Counted from the first letter of the stretch, positions 1 through 6,270 are shown. The stretch: DNA of 6,958 bases from Nitrospirota bacterium (GCA_017885365.1 JAFNGD010000316.1:1-6958); one strand, 5' to 3'. The notes: generated from the sequence alone by a model not told the origin. A program made the numbers and translations.

Positions 1-916
1 CCACGACGCCCATGATGCCCTGGAAGTCGCTGTCCGTGGCGGTCCTTGCGTCCGCCAAGACGTACTTGGAATTGAAGATGTTCAGGCCCTTGTTCTCCAT
101 GGCGCCCATGTTGAAGTCATCGGTCGCCACGATCATGAACAGGTCCAGGTCGTATTCCCTGCCGTAGGTCTCCTCGTCCCACTTCATGGCCTTCTTGAGA
201 GAATCCATGGCGTGGCCGCACTTTTCCTTATTATGGTGCTGGACATAGATATGGAGGGAAACCTGCCTCCCCGACATCGTGGTGAACCGGTCCTCGATGC
301 GCGCAAGGTCCCCGGCCACGAGGGCAAAGAGATAGGCCGGCTTGGGAAACGGGTCGTGCCAGGTGACGAAATGCCTGCCGTCCGGCGCGTCCCCGCGCCT
401 GATCGGATTCCCGTTGGACAGGAGCACGGGATAGTTCTTCTTGTCGGCAACGATGGTCGTCATGAAACGGGCCAGTACGTCGGGCCGATCGGGATAGTAG
501 GTGATCTTCCGGAACCCCTCGGCCTCGCACTGCGTGCAGAACATGCTGCCGGACCGGTACAGGCCCGACAGCTCCGTGTTCGCAGCGGGGTCGCATTCGG
601 TCTCGATCTCCAGCACGAACCGGTCGGGGACCGGAATGATGGAGAGGGTCTCTCCCTCGATCTTGTAGTCATGCTCCGACAGCGGCTGCCCGTCCAGCTT
701 CACCGCAAGCAGCTTCAGGTCCCTGCCCTGGAGCACGAAGGGATGGATCCCCTCGCACCGGTCGTGGTTGCAGACCACGGTGAGGAGCGACTTGACCGTC
801 GTTCTCGATTCGTCGAGGTCGAATTGGAGATTCACGGTCTCGACACGGTAGTCCGGCGGACGGTAGTCCTTGAGGTAGGTGGTCCTGGGTGTGCCTGCCG
901 GTTCAAGAGGGGTCAT
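1..916 (-). CDS. pepN: Aminopeptidase N (M1 family), N-terminal part, cut by window edge
   Basis: PepN is a cytoplasmic zinc aminopeptidase that removes N-terminal residues from peptides in the last steps of protein turnover. I translated 305 codons from the ATG at 914-916 to base 1. The opening ([20 protein letters not shown], residues 15-34) resembles the E. coli PepN N terminus, and [20 protein letters not shown] (130-149) is a PepN-type signature. The substrate-binding exopeptidase motif GAMEN is at 271-275, close to its position in E. coli (about 261-265). The HEXXH zinc site should follow about 30 residues later and lies outside the window. No signal peptide is visible. An upstream GAGG lies about 8 bases before the ATG. 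The gene starts 51 bases after the ubiA stop, so co-transcription is likely. The product is secure; only about the first third is present. Confidence 0.95.
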   Translation of the reverse strand, partial: MTPLEPAGTPRTTYLKDYRPPDYRVETVNLQFDLDESRTTVKSLLTVVCNHDRCEGIHPFVLQGRDLKLLAVKLDGQPLSEHDYKIEGETLSIIPVPDRFVLEIETECDPAANTELSGLYRSGSMFCTQCEAEGFRKITYYPDRPDVLARFMTTIVADKKNYPVLLSNGNPIRRGDAPDGRHFVTWHDPFPKPAYLFALVAGDLARIEDRFTTMSGRQVSLHIYVQHHNKEKCGHAMDSLKKAMKWDEETYGREYDLDLFMIVATDDFNMGAMENKGLNIFNSKYVLADARTATDSDFQGIMGVV

Positions 917-967
917 CGTGTTCGCCTCGCTGCAGATGGAATGATCGGCAATGCCGCCGCGGTGCTG

Positions 968-1819
968 TTACAACAGGACATCAAGCAGGGTAAAGATGAA
1001 GATCGTGACGCTGATGTAGCCGTTCATGTTGAAGAACGCGATGTTGAGCTTCGAGAGGTCGCTTTCCTTGACCAGGGAATGCTCGTAGATGATCAGCCCC
1101 ATCGCTACAAGAACACCGAGAAGGTACAGCATACCGACCGGCAGGAGAACGTAGATCCAGAAAAGACAGAGCATGGTCACGAGATGGGCCGTGCGGGAGA
1201 TCAGGAGCGAGGTCCTGACCCCGAACCGCTGGGGAACGGAGTGCAGTCCCGCCTTCTGGTCGAATTCCAGGTCCTGGAGCGCATACAGGATGTCGAAGCC
1301 CACGAGCCAGAACAGCACCGCGACGCCGAGCACCAGCGCCGGGAACTCGAACCTGCCGGTCACCGCGATCCAGGCGCCCATGGGCGCGCCGGAAATGGCC
1401 AGCCCCAGGAAGGCATGAGAGAGGAAGGTAAAGCGCTTGGTATAGGAATAGAAGCACACAATGGCCAGCGCCACCGGAGAGAGATAGAACGAGAGCGGGT
1501 TCAGCATGTATGCCGCCAGCACCAGCAGGCCCGAGGAGACGATGATGAACGCCAGGACCTGTGCCGGCGTCACCAGCCCCAGGGGCAACGCCCGCGTCTT
1601 CGTCCTCGGGTTCTCGGCGTCGATGTCCCGGTCCGCCCAGCGGTTGAAGCCCATGGCCGCCGAGCGCGCCCCGACCATGGCGACGACGATCCAGATCGCC
1701 TGCTCCAGCGACGGCAGCCCATCCAGCGCCAGGAGCGCGCCGGTGAAGGCAAAGGGCAGCGCGAAGATGGTGTGTTCGAACTTGATCATCTCGAGGATGA
1801 TCTTGATACGGTCAAACAT
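968..1819 (-). CDS. ubiA: UbiA-family prenyltransferase (4-hydroxybenzoate or MqnP-type)
   Basis: This integral membrane enzyme attaches a polyprenyl chain to an aromatic ring in quinone synthesis. The 283-residue length is normal. The first Asp-rich motif, NRWADRDID (residues 59-67), and the second, DILYALQDLEFD (176-187), bind the Mg-diphosphate of the prenyl donor. Between and after them are many hydrophobic segments, with no signal peptide. FEHTIFALPFAFTGALLA near the N terminus and the C-terminal NMNGYISVTIFIFTLLD resemble the 'UbiA-like' group that includes MqnP of the futalosine menaquinone route, so the substrate may be a dihydroxynaphthoate rather than 4-hydroxybenzoate. I cannot separate these without neighbouring mqn or ubi genes, so the symbol is family-level only. 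AAGAGG at 1827-1832 lies 7 bases before the ATG. The GxxExxY cassette arm ends only 18 bases upstream of the start. Confidence 0.92.
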   Translation of the reverse strand: MFDRIKIILEMIKFEHTIFALPFAFTGALLALDGLPSLEQAIWIVVAMVGARSAAMGFNRWADRDIDAENPRTKTRALPLGLVTPAQVLAFIIVSSGLLVLAAYMLNPLSFYLSPVALAIVCFYSYTKRFTFLSHAFLGLAISGAPMGAWIAVTGRFEFPALVLGVAVLFWLVGFDILYALQDLEFDQKAGLHSVPQRFGVRTSLLISRTAHLVTMLCLFWIYVLLPVGMLYLLGVLVAMGLIIYEHSLVKESDLSKLNIAFFNMNGYISVTIFIFTLLDVLL

Positions 1820-1837
1820 TGAGAAACCTCTTTTTCA

Positions 1838-1861
1838 CCACGGAGACACGGAGGCACGGAG
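1838..1861 (+). repeat. Left arm: three tandem 8-base units (nCACGGAG)
   Basis: The arm reads ccacggag, acacggag, gcacggag: three exact-length 8-base units differing only in the first base. It is the inverted partner of 2253-2276, with 22 of 24 positions identical when one arm is reverse-complemented; the second and third units are swapped. The stop codon of the GxxExxY gene begins one base beyond the arm. Confidence 0.9.
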
Positions 1862-1862
1862 G

Positions 1863-2246
1863 TTAAAACACAAGTCGCCGAATGCCTTCTTTGATGAACC
1901 GCGAGTGGAAATTAATGATAAGGCCCACTTTCAAGCCAGACAGTTTCAAATAGGTCAATAATTGCGCTTCATGGACTGGCAATATCTTTTCAACGCACTT
2001 TACTTCCATTACTTCCACGATCGCTTTCTTATCAGCAACAACATCCATACGGTACCCGCACTCTAGATTGATCCCTTTATACTGCAAGGGTATTGGCTTC
2101 TGCCGTTCGAGCGACACGTCTCGAAGCTTTAATTCATGGCAATAACATTCTTCATAGGCCGATTCTAATAAGCCGGGACCTAACTGTCGGTGCACTTCGA
2201 TCGCAGCGGATATCAGTTTTTCGGTCAAATCTTCATAATGTAACAT
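1863..2246 (-). CDS. GxxExxY protein (PD-(D/E)xK nuclease superfamily, PDDEXK_3-like)
   Basis: This is a 127-residue protein of the widespread GxxExxY family, whose cellular role is unknown. The naming motif is GLLESAY (residues 25-31) in the conserved N-terminal context AAIEVHRQLGPGLLESAYEE. A PD-(D/E)xK-like active site can be read as Asp68 in GYRMD, then Glu81-x-Lys83 in VMEVKCVEKI, which fits the superfamily pattern of D, 10-15 residues, ExK. A following HEAQLLTYLKLSG helix is also typical. There is no signal peptide or membrane segment. The start is well placed: GGAG of the right repeat arm lies 6 bases before the ATG. Its GC content is clearly lower than its neighbours. The stop abuts the left arm. 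Family assignment is strong; nuclease activity and any role in mobilising the repeats are inference. Confidence 0.9.
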   Translation of the reverse strand: MLHYEDLTEKLISAAIEVHRQLGPGLLESAYEECYCHELKLRDVSLERQKPIPLQYKGINLECGYRMDVVADKKAIVEVMEVKCVEKILPVHEAQLLTYLKLSGLKVGLIINFHSRFIKEGIRRLVF

Positions 2247-2252
2247 GTTGCT

Positions 2253-2276
2253 CTCCGTGTCTCCGTGCCTCCGTGG
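2253..2276 (-). repeat. Right arm: three tandem 8-base units (nCACGGAG, minus strand)
   Basis: Read on the minus strand the units are ccacggag, gcacggag, acacggag, inverted relative to 1838-1861. The inner unit supplies the GGAG that serves as Shine-Dalgarno sequence for the GxxExxY gene, 6 bases before its ATG. In a transcript running from patatin into ubiA, the two arms could pair into a long-range stem enclosing the GxxExxY message. Confidence 0.9.
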
Positions 2277-2288
2277 TAAGCAGGTTTT

Positions 2289-3194
2289 CTACTTCACCTG
2301 CGCCGCCCGCTTCCTCCCCCACTCCTCGATCTTCGCCTTGATCTCCGGCATCATTTTCTGCGTCGCCTCGATGCCGGCCATCATGCACCGCTTCTTCTGG
2401 GTAAAGTCCAGCATACCCACGTCGCCGATCTTGGGCGAGATCAGGACGTCGGCTTCCTTCCTCCTGGCCTTCGCGTTCTCCGCGCCCATGATCGTGATGG
2501 TCTGGAGCATGACGTCGAGCAGGTTGGTGATATTGAAGTTGACCACGTTCTCGCTGATGTCAACGGCAATGACGATGTCCGCGCCTTTCTCCCGGGCGAC
2601 GGACACGGGGATGCTGTCGATCAAGCTGCCGTCGGCGAGCAGCCTCCCCTGGTGGTCCACCGGCGGGAAAACTCCCGGGATGGCGCTGCTCGCCCGGACG
2701 GCCCTGGCGACGGACCCTTTGTCCAGCACGATCCGCGTTCCCCGGTTCAGATCCGTGGCCACCGCTGCGAAGGGGATTTTCAGATTTTCGATGTTCGCCA
2801 CGGGCACCTTGCTCTTGACGAACTCCTCGAGCTTGTCGCCCTTCGCCGCTCCCATGCTGGTAAACGCGGTGAACAGCCCGTAGTCGAAGATGCTGTCCTT
2901 CTCGAGCAGGAAGGCCGTCCATTCAAGCTCCATGCTGTTCGCATCATAGGCGTAGATGGCGCCGATGAGGCTGCCGACGCTGGTGCCCACGATCAGGTCG
3001 ATCGGGACCTTCTCCTGCTCCAGCGCGCGGATCACCCCGATATGCGCGAAGCCCCGCGCAGCGCCGCCGCCGAGCACCAGCGCCACCTTTGGCCGCGCCA
3101 GCTCGACCGGCGGGACCGACGGCCCCTCGGTGGTCTGACAGGAGACGAGCAGTAGGGTTACTGACAGAAAAAGCATAGAGCGTCTTCGTTTCAT
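2289..3194 (-). CDS. Patatin-like phospholipase, predicted lipoprotein (RssA/NTE type)
   Basis: This is a serine lipid acyl hydrolase that probably cleaves acyl chains from phospholipids. The 301-residue protein begins with a basic stretch (KRRR), a hydrophobic core and the lipobox LVSC with Cys19, so it is predicted to be a lipoprotein anchored in the envelope. The patatin fold motifs are complete: oxyanion loop GGGAARG (42-48), nucleophile elbow GTSVG (70-74) with Ser72, and the catalytic dyad Asp in ADGS (Asp188). GGAGGT at 3201-3206, 6 bases before the ATG, fixes the start. It follows the acyl ligase fusion after 191 bases and probably has its own promoter. It precedes the GxxExxY cassette and ubiA. 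Whether it acts on membrane lipids, lysolipids or exported substrates is not decidable here. The stop codon lies 12 bases from the cassette arm. Confidence 0.93.
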   Translation of the reverse strand: MKRRRSMLFLSVTLLLVSCQTTEGPSVPPVELARPKVALVLGGGAARGFAHIGVIRALEQEKVPIDLIVGTSVGSLIGAIYAYDANSMELEWTAFLLEKDSIFDYGLFTAFTSMGAAKGDKLEEFVKSKVPVANIENLKIPFAAVATDLNRGTRIVLDKGSVARAVRASSAIPGVFPPVDHQGRLLADGSLIDSIPVSVAREKGADIVIAVDISENVVNFNITNLLDVMLQTITIMGAENAKARRKEADVLISPKIGDVGMLDFTQKKRCMMAGIEATQKMMPEIKAKIEEWGRKRAAQVK

Positions 3195-3249
3195 ATCAAA
3201 ACCTCCACCACCAACAACTCAACCAGAGCAATATTCGACGCTGAAAATG

Positions 3250-3334
3250 CTTATGATAACAACCTATGATCAACGCTGTAAAACCAGTATCAACTTATAG
3301 TGCTATGCTCGATTCTAACAGCGTTATTCATAAG
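3250..3334. repeat. Imperfect inverted repeat in AT-rich intergenic DNA
   Basis: The block cttatgataac (3250-3260) is matched in inverse by gttattcataag (3323-3334) with one base gap, and aacgctgt (3272-3279) by acagcgtt (3318-3325). The left side carries about 11 extra bases between the two blocks. It lies in the 191-base gap between the ligase fusion and patatin, a gap in which I see no gene. It could be an operator, a transcript hairpin or a remnant of a palindromic repeat. Confidence 0.45.
3253..3282 (-). promoter_or_regulatory. Candidate sigma70-like promoter for the patatin-ubiA-pepN unit
   Basis: On the minus strand TTTACA (3277-3282) and TATCAT (3253-3258) are separated by 18 bases, each matching 5 of 6 consensus positions. 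Initiation would fall near 3246, giving a leader of about 50 bases before the patatin ATG. The surrounding line is about 33% GC. The -10 element overlaps the left arm of an imperfect inverted repeat. This is a pattern match only. Confidence 0.4.
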
Positions 3335-3336
3335 TT

Positions 3337-3358
3337 ATTCAGCGTCCCTCTGCGTTGA
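3337..3358 (-). repeat. Degenerate copy of the 9-base CGCAGAG repeat family
   Basis: On the minus strand the stretch reads approximately tcaacgcagag followed by ggacgctga. The first part has the aacgcagag unit found at 6144-6152, and the second is a decayed unit. It is short and imperfect, so the assignment rests on similarity to the clearer copy at 6136-6161. Confidence 0.4.
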
Positions 3359-3379
3359 CTGTATTTTCCGTCGCATCTC

Positions 3380-3414
3380 TTCTGGCTACTGGCTCCCGGC
3401 TCCTGACTTCTGAT
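3380..3414. repeat. Five tandem 7-base units overlapping the end of the ligase fusion gene
   Basis: Plus-strand units are ttctggc, tactggc, tcccggc, tcctgac and ttctgat, five adjacent 7-base units around a consensus tnctggc. The array covers the last eight or so codons (SGAGSQ region) and the stop codon at 3386-3388 of the gene on the minus strand, so the repeat contributes the C terminus of that protein. Confidence 0.7.
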
Positions 3415-6010
3415 CCAGGAGATCCACCACATCCCCGTACAGTTTCTTCGTGATCTCCTCATAGGCCATATCACCCGGCTGGAACGGCTTTCCGAAGGTG
3501 ACCGTCGTCCTCGTGGGCCGGGGAAAGAGCTGGCCCGGCCGCATCATGGCGTAGGTGCCTGTGATGGCCACCGGCACCATCGGAACGTTCAGCTCCTTGG
3601 CGATGATGCCCACGCCCTTCTTGAACTCCTTGATGTTCCCGTCGCGCGAGCGGCTTCCTTCGGGGAAGACGCAGAGGACCTTTCCCTGGCGGAGTATGTA
3701 GGCCGAGAGCTGGAGCGCGTTATAGAGCTTCGCTTCCATGTCCACGGGGATGACCTGGATGTACTGCGCTATCCGCGACGAGATCGGCCCACCGAAGAAC
3801 TTCGTGTCCCCGAGATAGAACGCCTGACTGCCGACCACGGCCGGCATGGCAGCGGTGAGAAGAAAAGCATCGGCGTTGCTCAGGTGGTTCGGCGTGATCA
3901 GATACGGTCCCTGCCTCGGCAAGTTCTCCGCGCCGCGCACGGTCACACCGCCCAGCACGCCGAAGATCATCTTCAGCGTGATACGGCAGAACCGCCAACC
4001 CAGGAGACAGAGCGCGTTCCTCTTGGTCCGCACCAGCGCCTTTGCCTCGTCCGACGGCTCCTGCTGCAGGATCTCCGCCCACGACAGCCGCACGTTCGAG
4101 CCGGCCTTCCCCACGCCCGAGGCCATCACCTGCTGCATCTTCTCGACCACGTCGCGGACCGTGAAGACCTCGGAGCCGAAGGATTCGGGCAGGCCCGTGC
4201 CGAAGGTCTGCTCCAGGCTGACGACCATTTCCACGCGGGAGAGCGAATCCAGCCCCAGGTCGATCTCCAGGTTGTCGTCGGGAACGATGTGCTTCTTGAC
4301 CGAGAATGCCGCGAGGCACGCGACGACCTTCGTGCCCGCGTCGCTGTCGAGAATGCCTTCATCGCCCTTGTGCACCGTCTTTTCTGCGCGTTCGCCGCCT
4401 TTGAGGTACAGGTCCCTCACCAGGGTGCGCTTGAGCTTCCCGAGCCGCGTCACCGGGAGCGAGTCCTTGAAGATCTTGAGCCCCGAGATGCGCTTGTACG
4501 GCGGCAGGTCCTTGGCGAGGTCCTCGATCTCGAAGGCGATGGTCTCCCGCGCGTTCGCGATGTTCATCTTCTTGAGATAGTCGAAGTCCGGGACCACGGC
4601 TGCCTCGAGCCCACGTTCCGTCTGGAGCATGCAGATTTCCTTGATCGACGGCAGCTGCTTGTAGAATTTCTCGAGCTCGTCGGGGAAGATCTTCTTTCCC
4701 GTGGACAGGACGATCATCTCCTTGGACCTGCCGGTGATGAAGAAGTAGCCATCCCTGTCTTTATAGCCAAGGTCGCCGGTGTAGAACCACCCGTCCCGGA
4801 TGACCTCGGCGGTCTCGCCGGGCTTCTTGTAGTAGCCCAGCATGACGTTCGGCCCCCTGATGGCGATCTCTCCCATGCCGGACGCGTCGGGCTCAGAGAT
4901 CCTGACCTCGACGTCGGCTATGGGAATGCCGATGGACCCGGCCTTCTGCTTCTCCACGGGATTGAACGTGGCAGCCGGCGAGGTCTCGGTGAGCCCGTAC
5001 GCCTCGATGACCAGGAACCCGAGGTTCGACATGTCCGTGTACACGTCGGGGTCGAGCCGGGCGCCGCCGCTCGCCGTCAGCCGGAACCGGGGACCGAACC
5101 TGGCGTGGACCTTGCCGAACAGGGCCTTGCCGATATTGACGTTGAACAGCTTCCGGACGAGACCGCTCAGGCCGAGGAGCAGCTTCGCCAGGACCCGGAG
5201 CATCAGCGGGCTCGACTCGATCTTGTCAAAAATGGCCCGTCGGAGCCCGGTCAGAAGCTGCGGCACGGCGACGAGGACGCTCACTCCGGTCTCCTGCATG
5301 CAGGCGATGATGTCGGGCCCCTTGAGGCTGTTCAGGATCGTCATGGTCCCACCAAGAGACAGGGTCAGGATCATGCAGGCCATTGCGGGATAGGTGTGGT
5401 GGAGCGGCAGCAGGCAGAGCAGGTTGTCCGTCTTGTAGATGATGTTCAGCTTGATCGCGCTGGTACAGTTCGCGACCAGGTTCCCGTGCGAGAGCATCAC
5501 GCCCTTGGGGTCGCCCGTGGTGCCCGACGTGTACAGGATGGCGGCAAGATCGCTGTCAAAGGGGGCCTCCGGCATCGGCGCTCCCGGGTGCGCCTGCATC
5601 ATGTCGGAGAAGAGCGCGCCGTCCCCGGCGTCATAGGAAATGACCGTGACGGCCTTGCCCTGCGGGAGCTTCTGCCGCGTTGCCGCGGACACGCACACGG
5701 CCTTGGCGTCGCAGTTGGACAGCAGGAGGTTGACCTCCTTGTCCGTAAGCTGCGCGTCCAGGGGCACGACGACCGCCCCCAGGGAGGTGATGGCGAGGTA
5801 GGAGAATACCCACTCAGGCCGGTTCTCCGACAGGACCGCGACCCGGTCGCCTTTCTCGATGCCGAGGCGGGAGAGAGCGCGGGCGACTGAGGTCACCGTC
5901 GTGATCAGCTCGCGGTAGGTGTGCTTCCGGTACTGGTCCCCTTCCTTGAACTGAATGGCGATGTCGTCGGGATAGTTCGCTGCTGATTCCTGGATCTTGG
6001 TCAGGATCAT
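3386..6010 (-). CDS. Trifunctional acyl-CoA/ACP ligase - acyl carrier protein - PlsC acyltransferase fusion
   Basis: This 874-residue protein probably activates free fatty acids and transfers them to a lysophospholipid or glycerol phosphate. Residues 1-540 are an AMP-forming ligase: YTSGTTGDPKG (160-170), AYGLTETSP (337-345), WFYTGDLGY (408-416), GRSKEMIVLSTGKKI (427-441) and the catalytic Lys525 in GKLKR. Residues 555-630 are an acyl carrier domain with LGLDSL (585-590), Ser589 being the phosphopantetheine site. Residues 670-860 are a PlsC/LPLAT domain with NHLSNAD (708-714, the NHx4D catalytic motif), FPEGSRS (782-788) and VPVAI (812-816). E. coli Aas has acyltransferase first and ligase second and no carrier domain; here the order is reversed. 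All three active sites look intact. GAGGT (6015-6019) sits 4 bases before the ATG, with a good promoter upstream. The C terminus runs into a 7-base repeat. Domains are secure; the exact acceptor is inferred. Confidence 0.93.
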   Translation of the reverse strand: MILTKIQESAANYPDDIAIQFKEGDQYRKHTYRELITTVTSVARALSRLGIEKGDRVAVLSENRPEWVFSYLAITSLGAVVVPLDAQLTDKEVNLLLSNCDAKAVCVSAATRQKLPQGKAVTVISYDAGDGALFSDMMQAHPGAPMPEAPFDSDLAAILYTSGTTGDPKGVMLSHGNLVANCTSAIKLNIIYKTDNLLCLLPLHHTYPAMACMILTLSLGGTMTILNSLKGPDIIACMQETGVSVLVAVPQLLTGLRRAIFDKIESSPLMLRVLAKLLLGLSGLVRKLFNVNIGKALFGKVHARFGPRFRLTASGGARLDPDVYTDMSNLGFLVIEAYGLTETSPAATFNPVEKQKAGSIGIPIADVEVRISEPDASGMGEIAIRGPNVMLGYYKKPGETAEVIRDGWFYTGDLGYKDRDGYFFITGRSKEMIVLSTGKKIFPDELEKFYKQLPSIKEICMLQTERGLEAAVVPDFDYLKKMNIANARETIAFEIEDLAKDLPPYKRISGLKIFKDSLPVTRLGKLKRTLVRDLYLKGGERAEKTVHKGDEGILDSDAGTKVVACLAAFSVKKHIVPDDNLEIDLGLDSLSRVEMVVSLEQTFGTGLPESFGSEVFTVRDVVEKMQQVMASGVGKAGSNVRLSWAEILQQEPSDEAKALVRTKRNALCLLGWRFCRITLKMIFGVLGGVTVRGAENLPRQGPYLITPNHLSNADAFLLTAAMPAVVGSQAFYLGDTKFFGGPISSRIAQYIQVIPVDMEAKLYNALQLSAYILRQGKVLCVFPEGSRSRDGNIKEFKKGVGIIAKELNVPMVPVAITGTYAMMRPGQLFPRPTRTTVTFGKPFQPGDMAYEEITKKLYGDVVDLLDQKSGAGSQ

Positions 6011-6060
6011 CGGGACCTCGCCGGCAAGGTTTTTTCGATAAGGAGGGCTGCGACAGGGAC

Positions 6061-6089
6061 AGGATACAATGGGGGCTATGGCTTGTCAA
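6061..6089 (-). promoter_or_regulatory. Sigma70-like promoter for the ligase-ACP-acyltransferase gene
   Basis: On the minus strand a perfect TTGACA (6084-6089) is followed after 17 bases by TATCCT (6061-6066, 4 of 6 to consensus). Initiation near 6053 would give a leader of about 45 bases to the ATG at 6010. This is the best promoter-like sequence I noticed in the window; it is a pattern match without experimental support. Confidence 0.6.
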
Positions 6090-6106
6090 TGCGGATTTCT
6101 GGGGAA

Positions 6107-6122
6107 CCACAGAGACACGGAG
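6107..6122 (+). repeat. Solo two-unit copy of the cassette-arm 8-base repeat
   Basis: The units ccacagag and acacggag match the first two units of the left cassette arm (1838-1853) at 15 of 16 positions, but no GxxExxY gene is attached. It is followed by agaaaacct, a string also found outside the right cassette arm. It lies in the 6020-6267 gap, where I see no gene. Confidence 0.75.
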
Positions 6123-6135
6123 AAAACCTTTTTTA

Positions 6136-6161
6136 CCGCAGAGAACGCAGAGCACGCAGAG
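6136..6161 (+). repeat. Tandem CGCAGAG repeat, units of 8, 9 and 9 bases
   Basis: Units ccgcagag, aacgcagag and cacgcagag follow directly after the solo 8-base repeat, separated from it by an A- and T-rich linker (6123-6135). This kind of short tandem unit is commonly dispersed in bacterial genomes, where it produces spurious ORFs rich in Arg and Glu. A degenerate inverse copy is at 3337-3358. Confidence 0.75.
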
Positions 6162-6234
6162 GAAAGACCTTAATTGGGGAAGAAAAGCATAAAGAGACAA
6201 GCGGCACGGATCATTCTAATCGGTTTTTCCCCTT

Positions 6235-6270
6235 GTCACCGCGTCACCGCGTCCCCGCGTCCCCGCGTCA
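6235..6270 (+). repeat. Tandem 8-base repeat (GTCMCCGC) at the end of the M28 gene
   Basis: Four 8-base units, gtcaccgc twice then gtccccgc twice, are followed by a partial unit gtca. The M28 peptidase stop codon, TGA on the minus strand at 6268-6270, lies in that last partial unit. It is an exact tandem array and a third distinct short-unit family in this window. Confidence 0.85.

Larger units (their letters stand above)
1838..2276. mobile_element. Putative GxxExxY cassette bounded by inverted tandem-repeat arms
   Basis: Two 24-base arms in opposite orientation (1838-1861 and 2253-2276) enclose a single small gene that fills almost all the space between them. The 439-base unit lies between the patatin stop (2289) and the ubiA ribosome binding site (1827-1832). 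Without it those two genes would be about 30 bases apart, as in a compact operon. Two lines counted by eye inside it are 37% and 47% GC, against 73% for one line of ubiA, which suggests a foreign origin. I found no clear target-site duplication (flanks are tttca and taagc) and no transposase, so mobility is inferred from structure only. Confidence 0.5.

Noticed and set aside
212..1822. A 536-codon plus-strand open frame
   Set aside because: It is antisense to pepN and ubiA, whose family motifs are unambiguous. Its composition is rich in Arg, Glu, Gln and His, as expected of a shadow frame in GC-rich DNA.
1831..2285. Target-site duplication around the GxxExxY cassette
   Set aside because: The immediate flanks do not match as a direct repeat at any boundary I tried, so I do not claim transposition by a DDE-type mechanism.
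2311..2330. A 14-base match, ctcccccactcctc, shared with 6275-6288
   Set aside because: Both encode EEWGR near the C terminus of unrelated proteins on the minus strand, so coincidental codon similarity is the simplest explanation.
3884..5890. A 668-codon plus-strand open frame opposite the ligase fusion
   Set aside because: It is long but has no recognisable motif, and the minus strand carries all conserved ligase, ACP and PlsC motifs. The lack of stops is explained by GC-rich codon usage.
6107..6270. Possible CRISPR array
   Set aside because: The units are 7-9 bases and directly tandem, with no 20-40 base spacers, and no cas genes are present.
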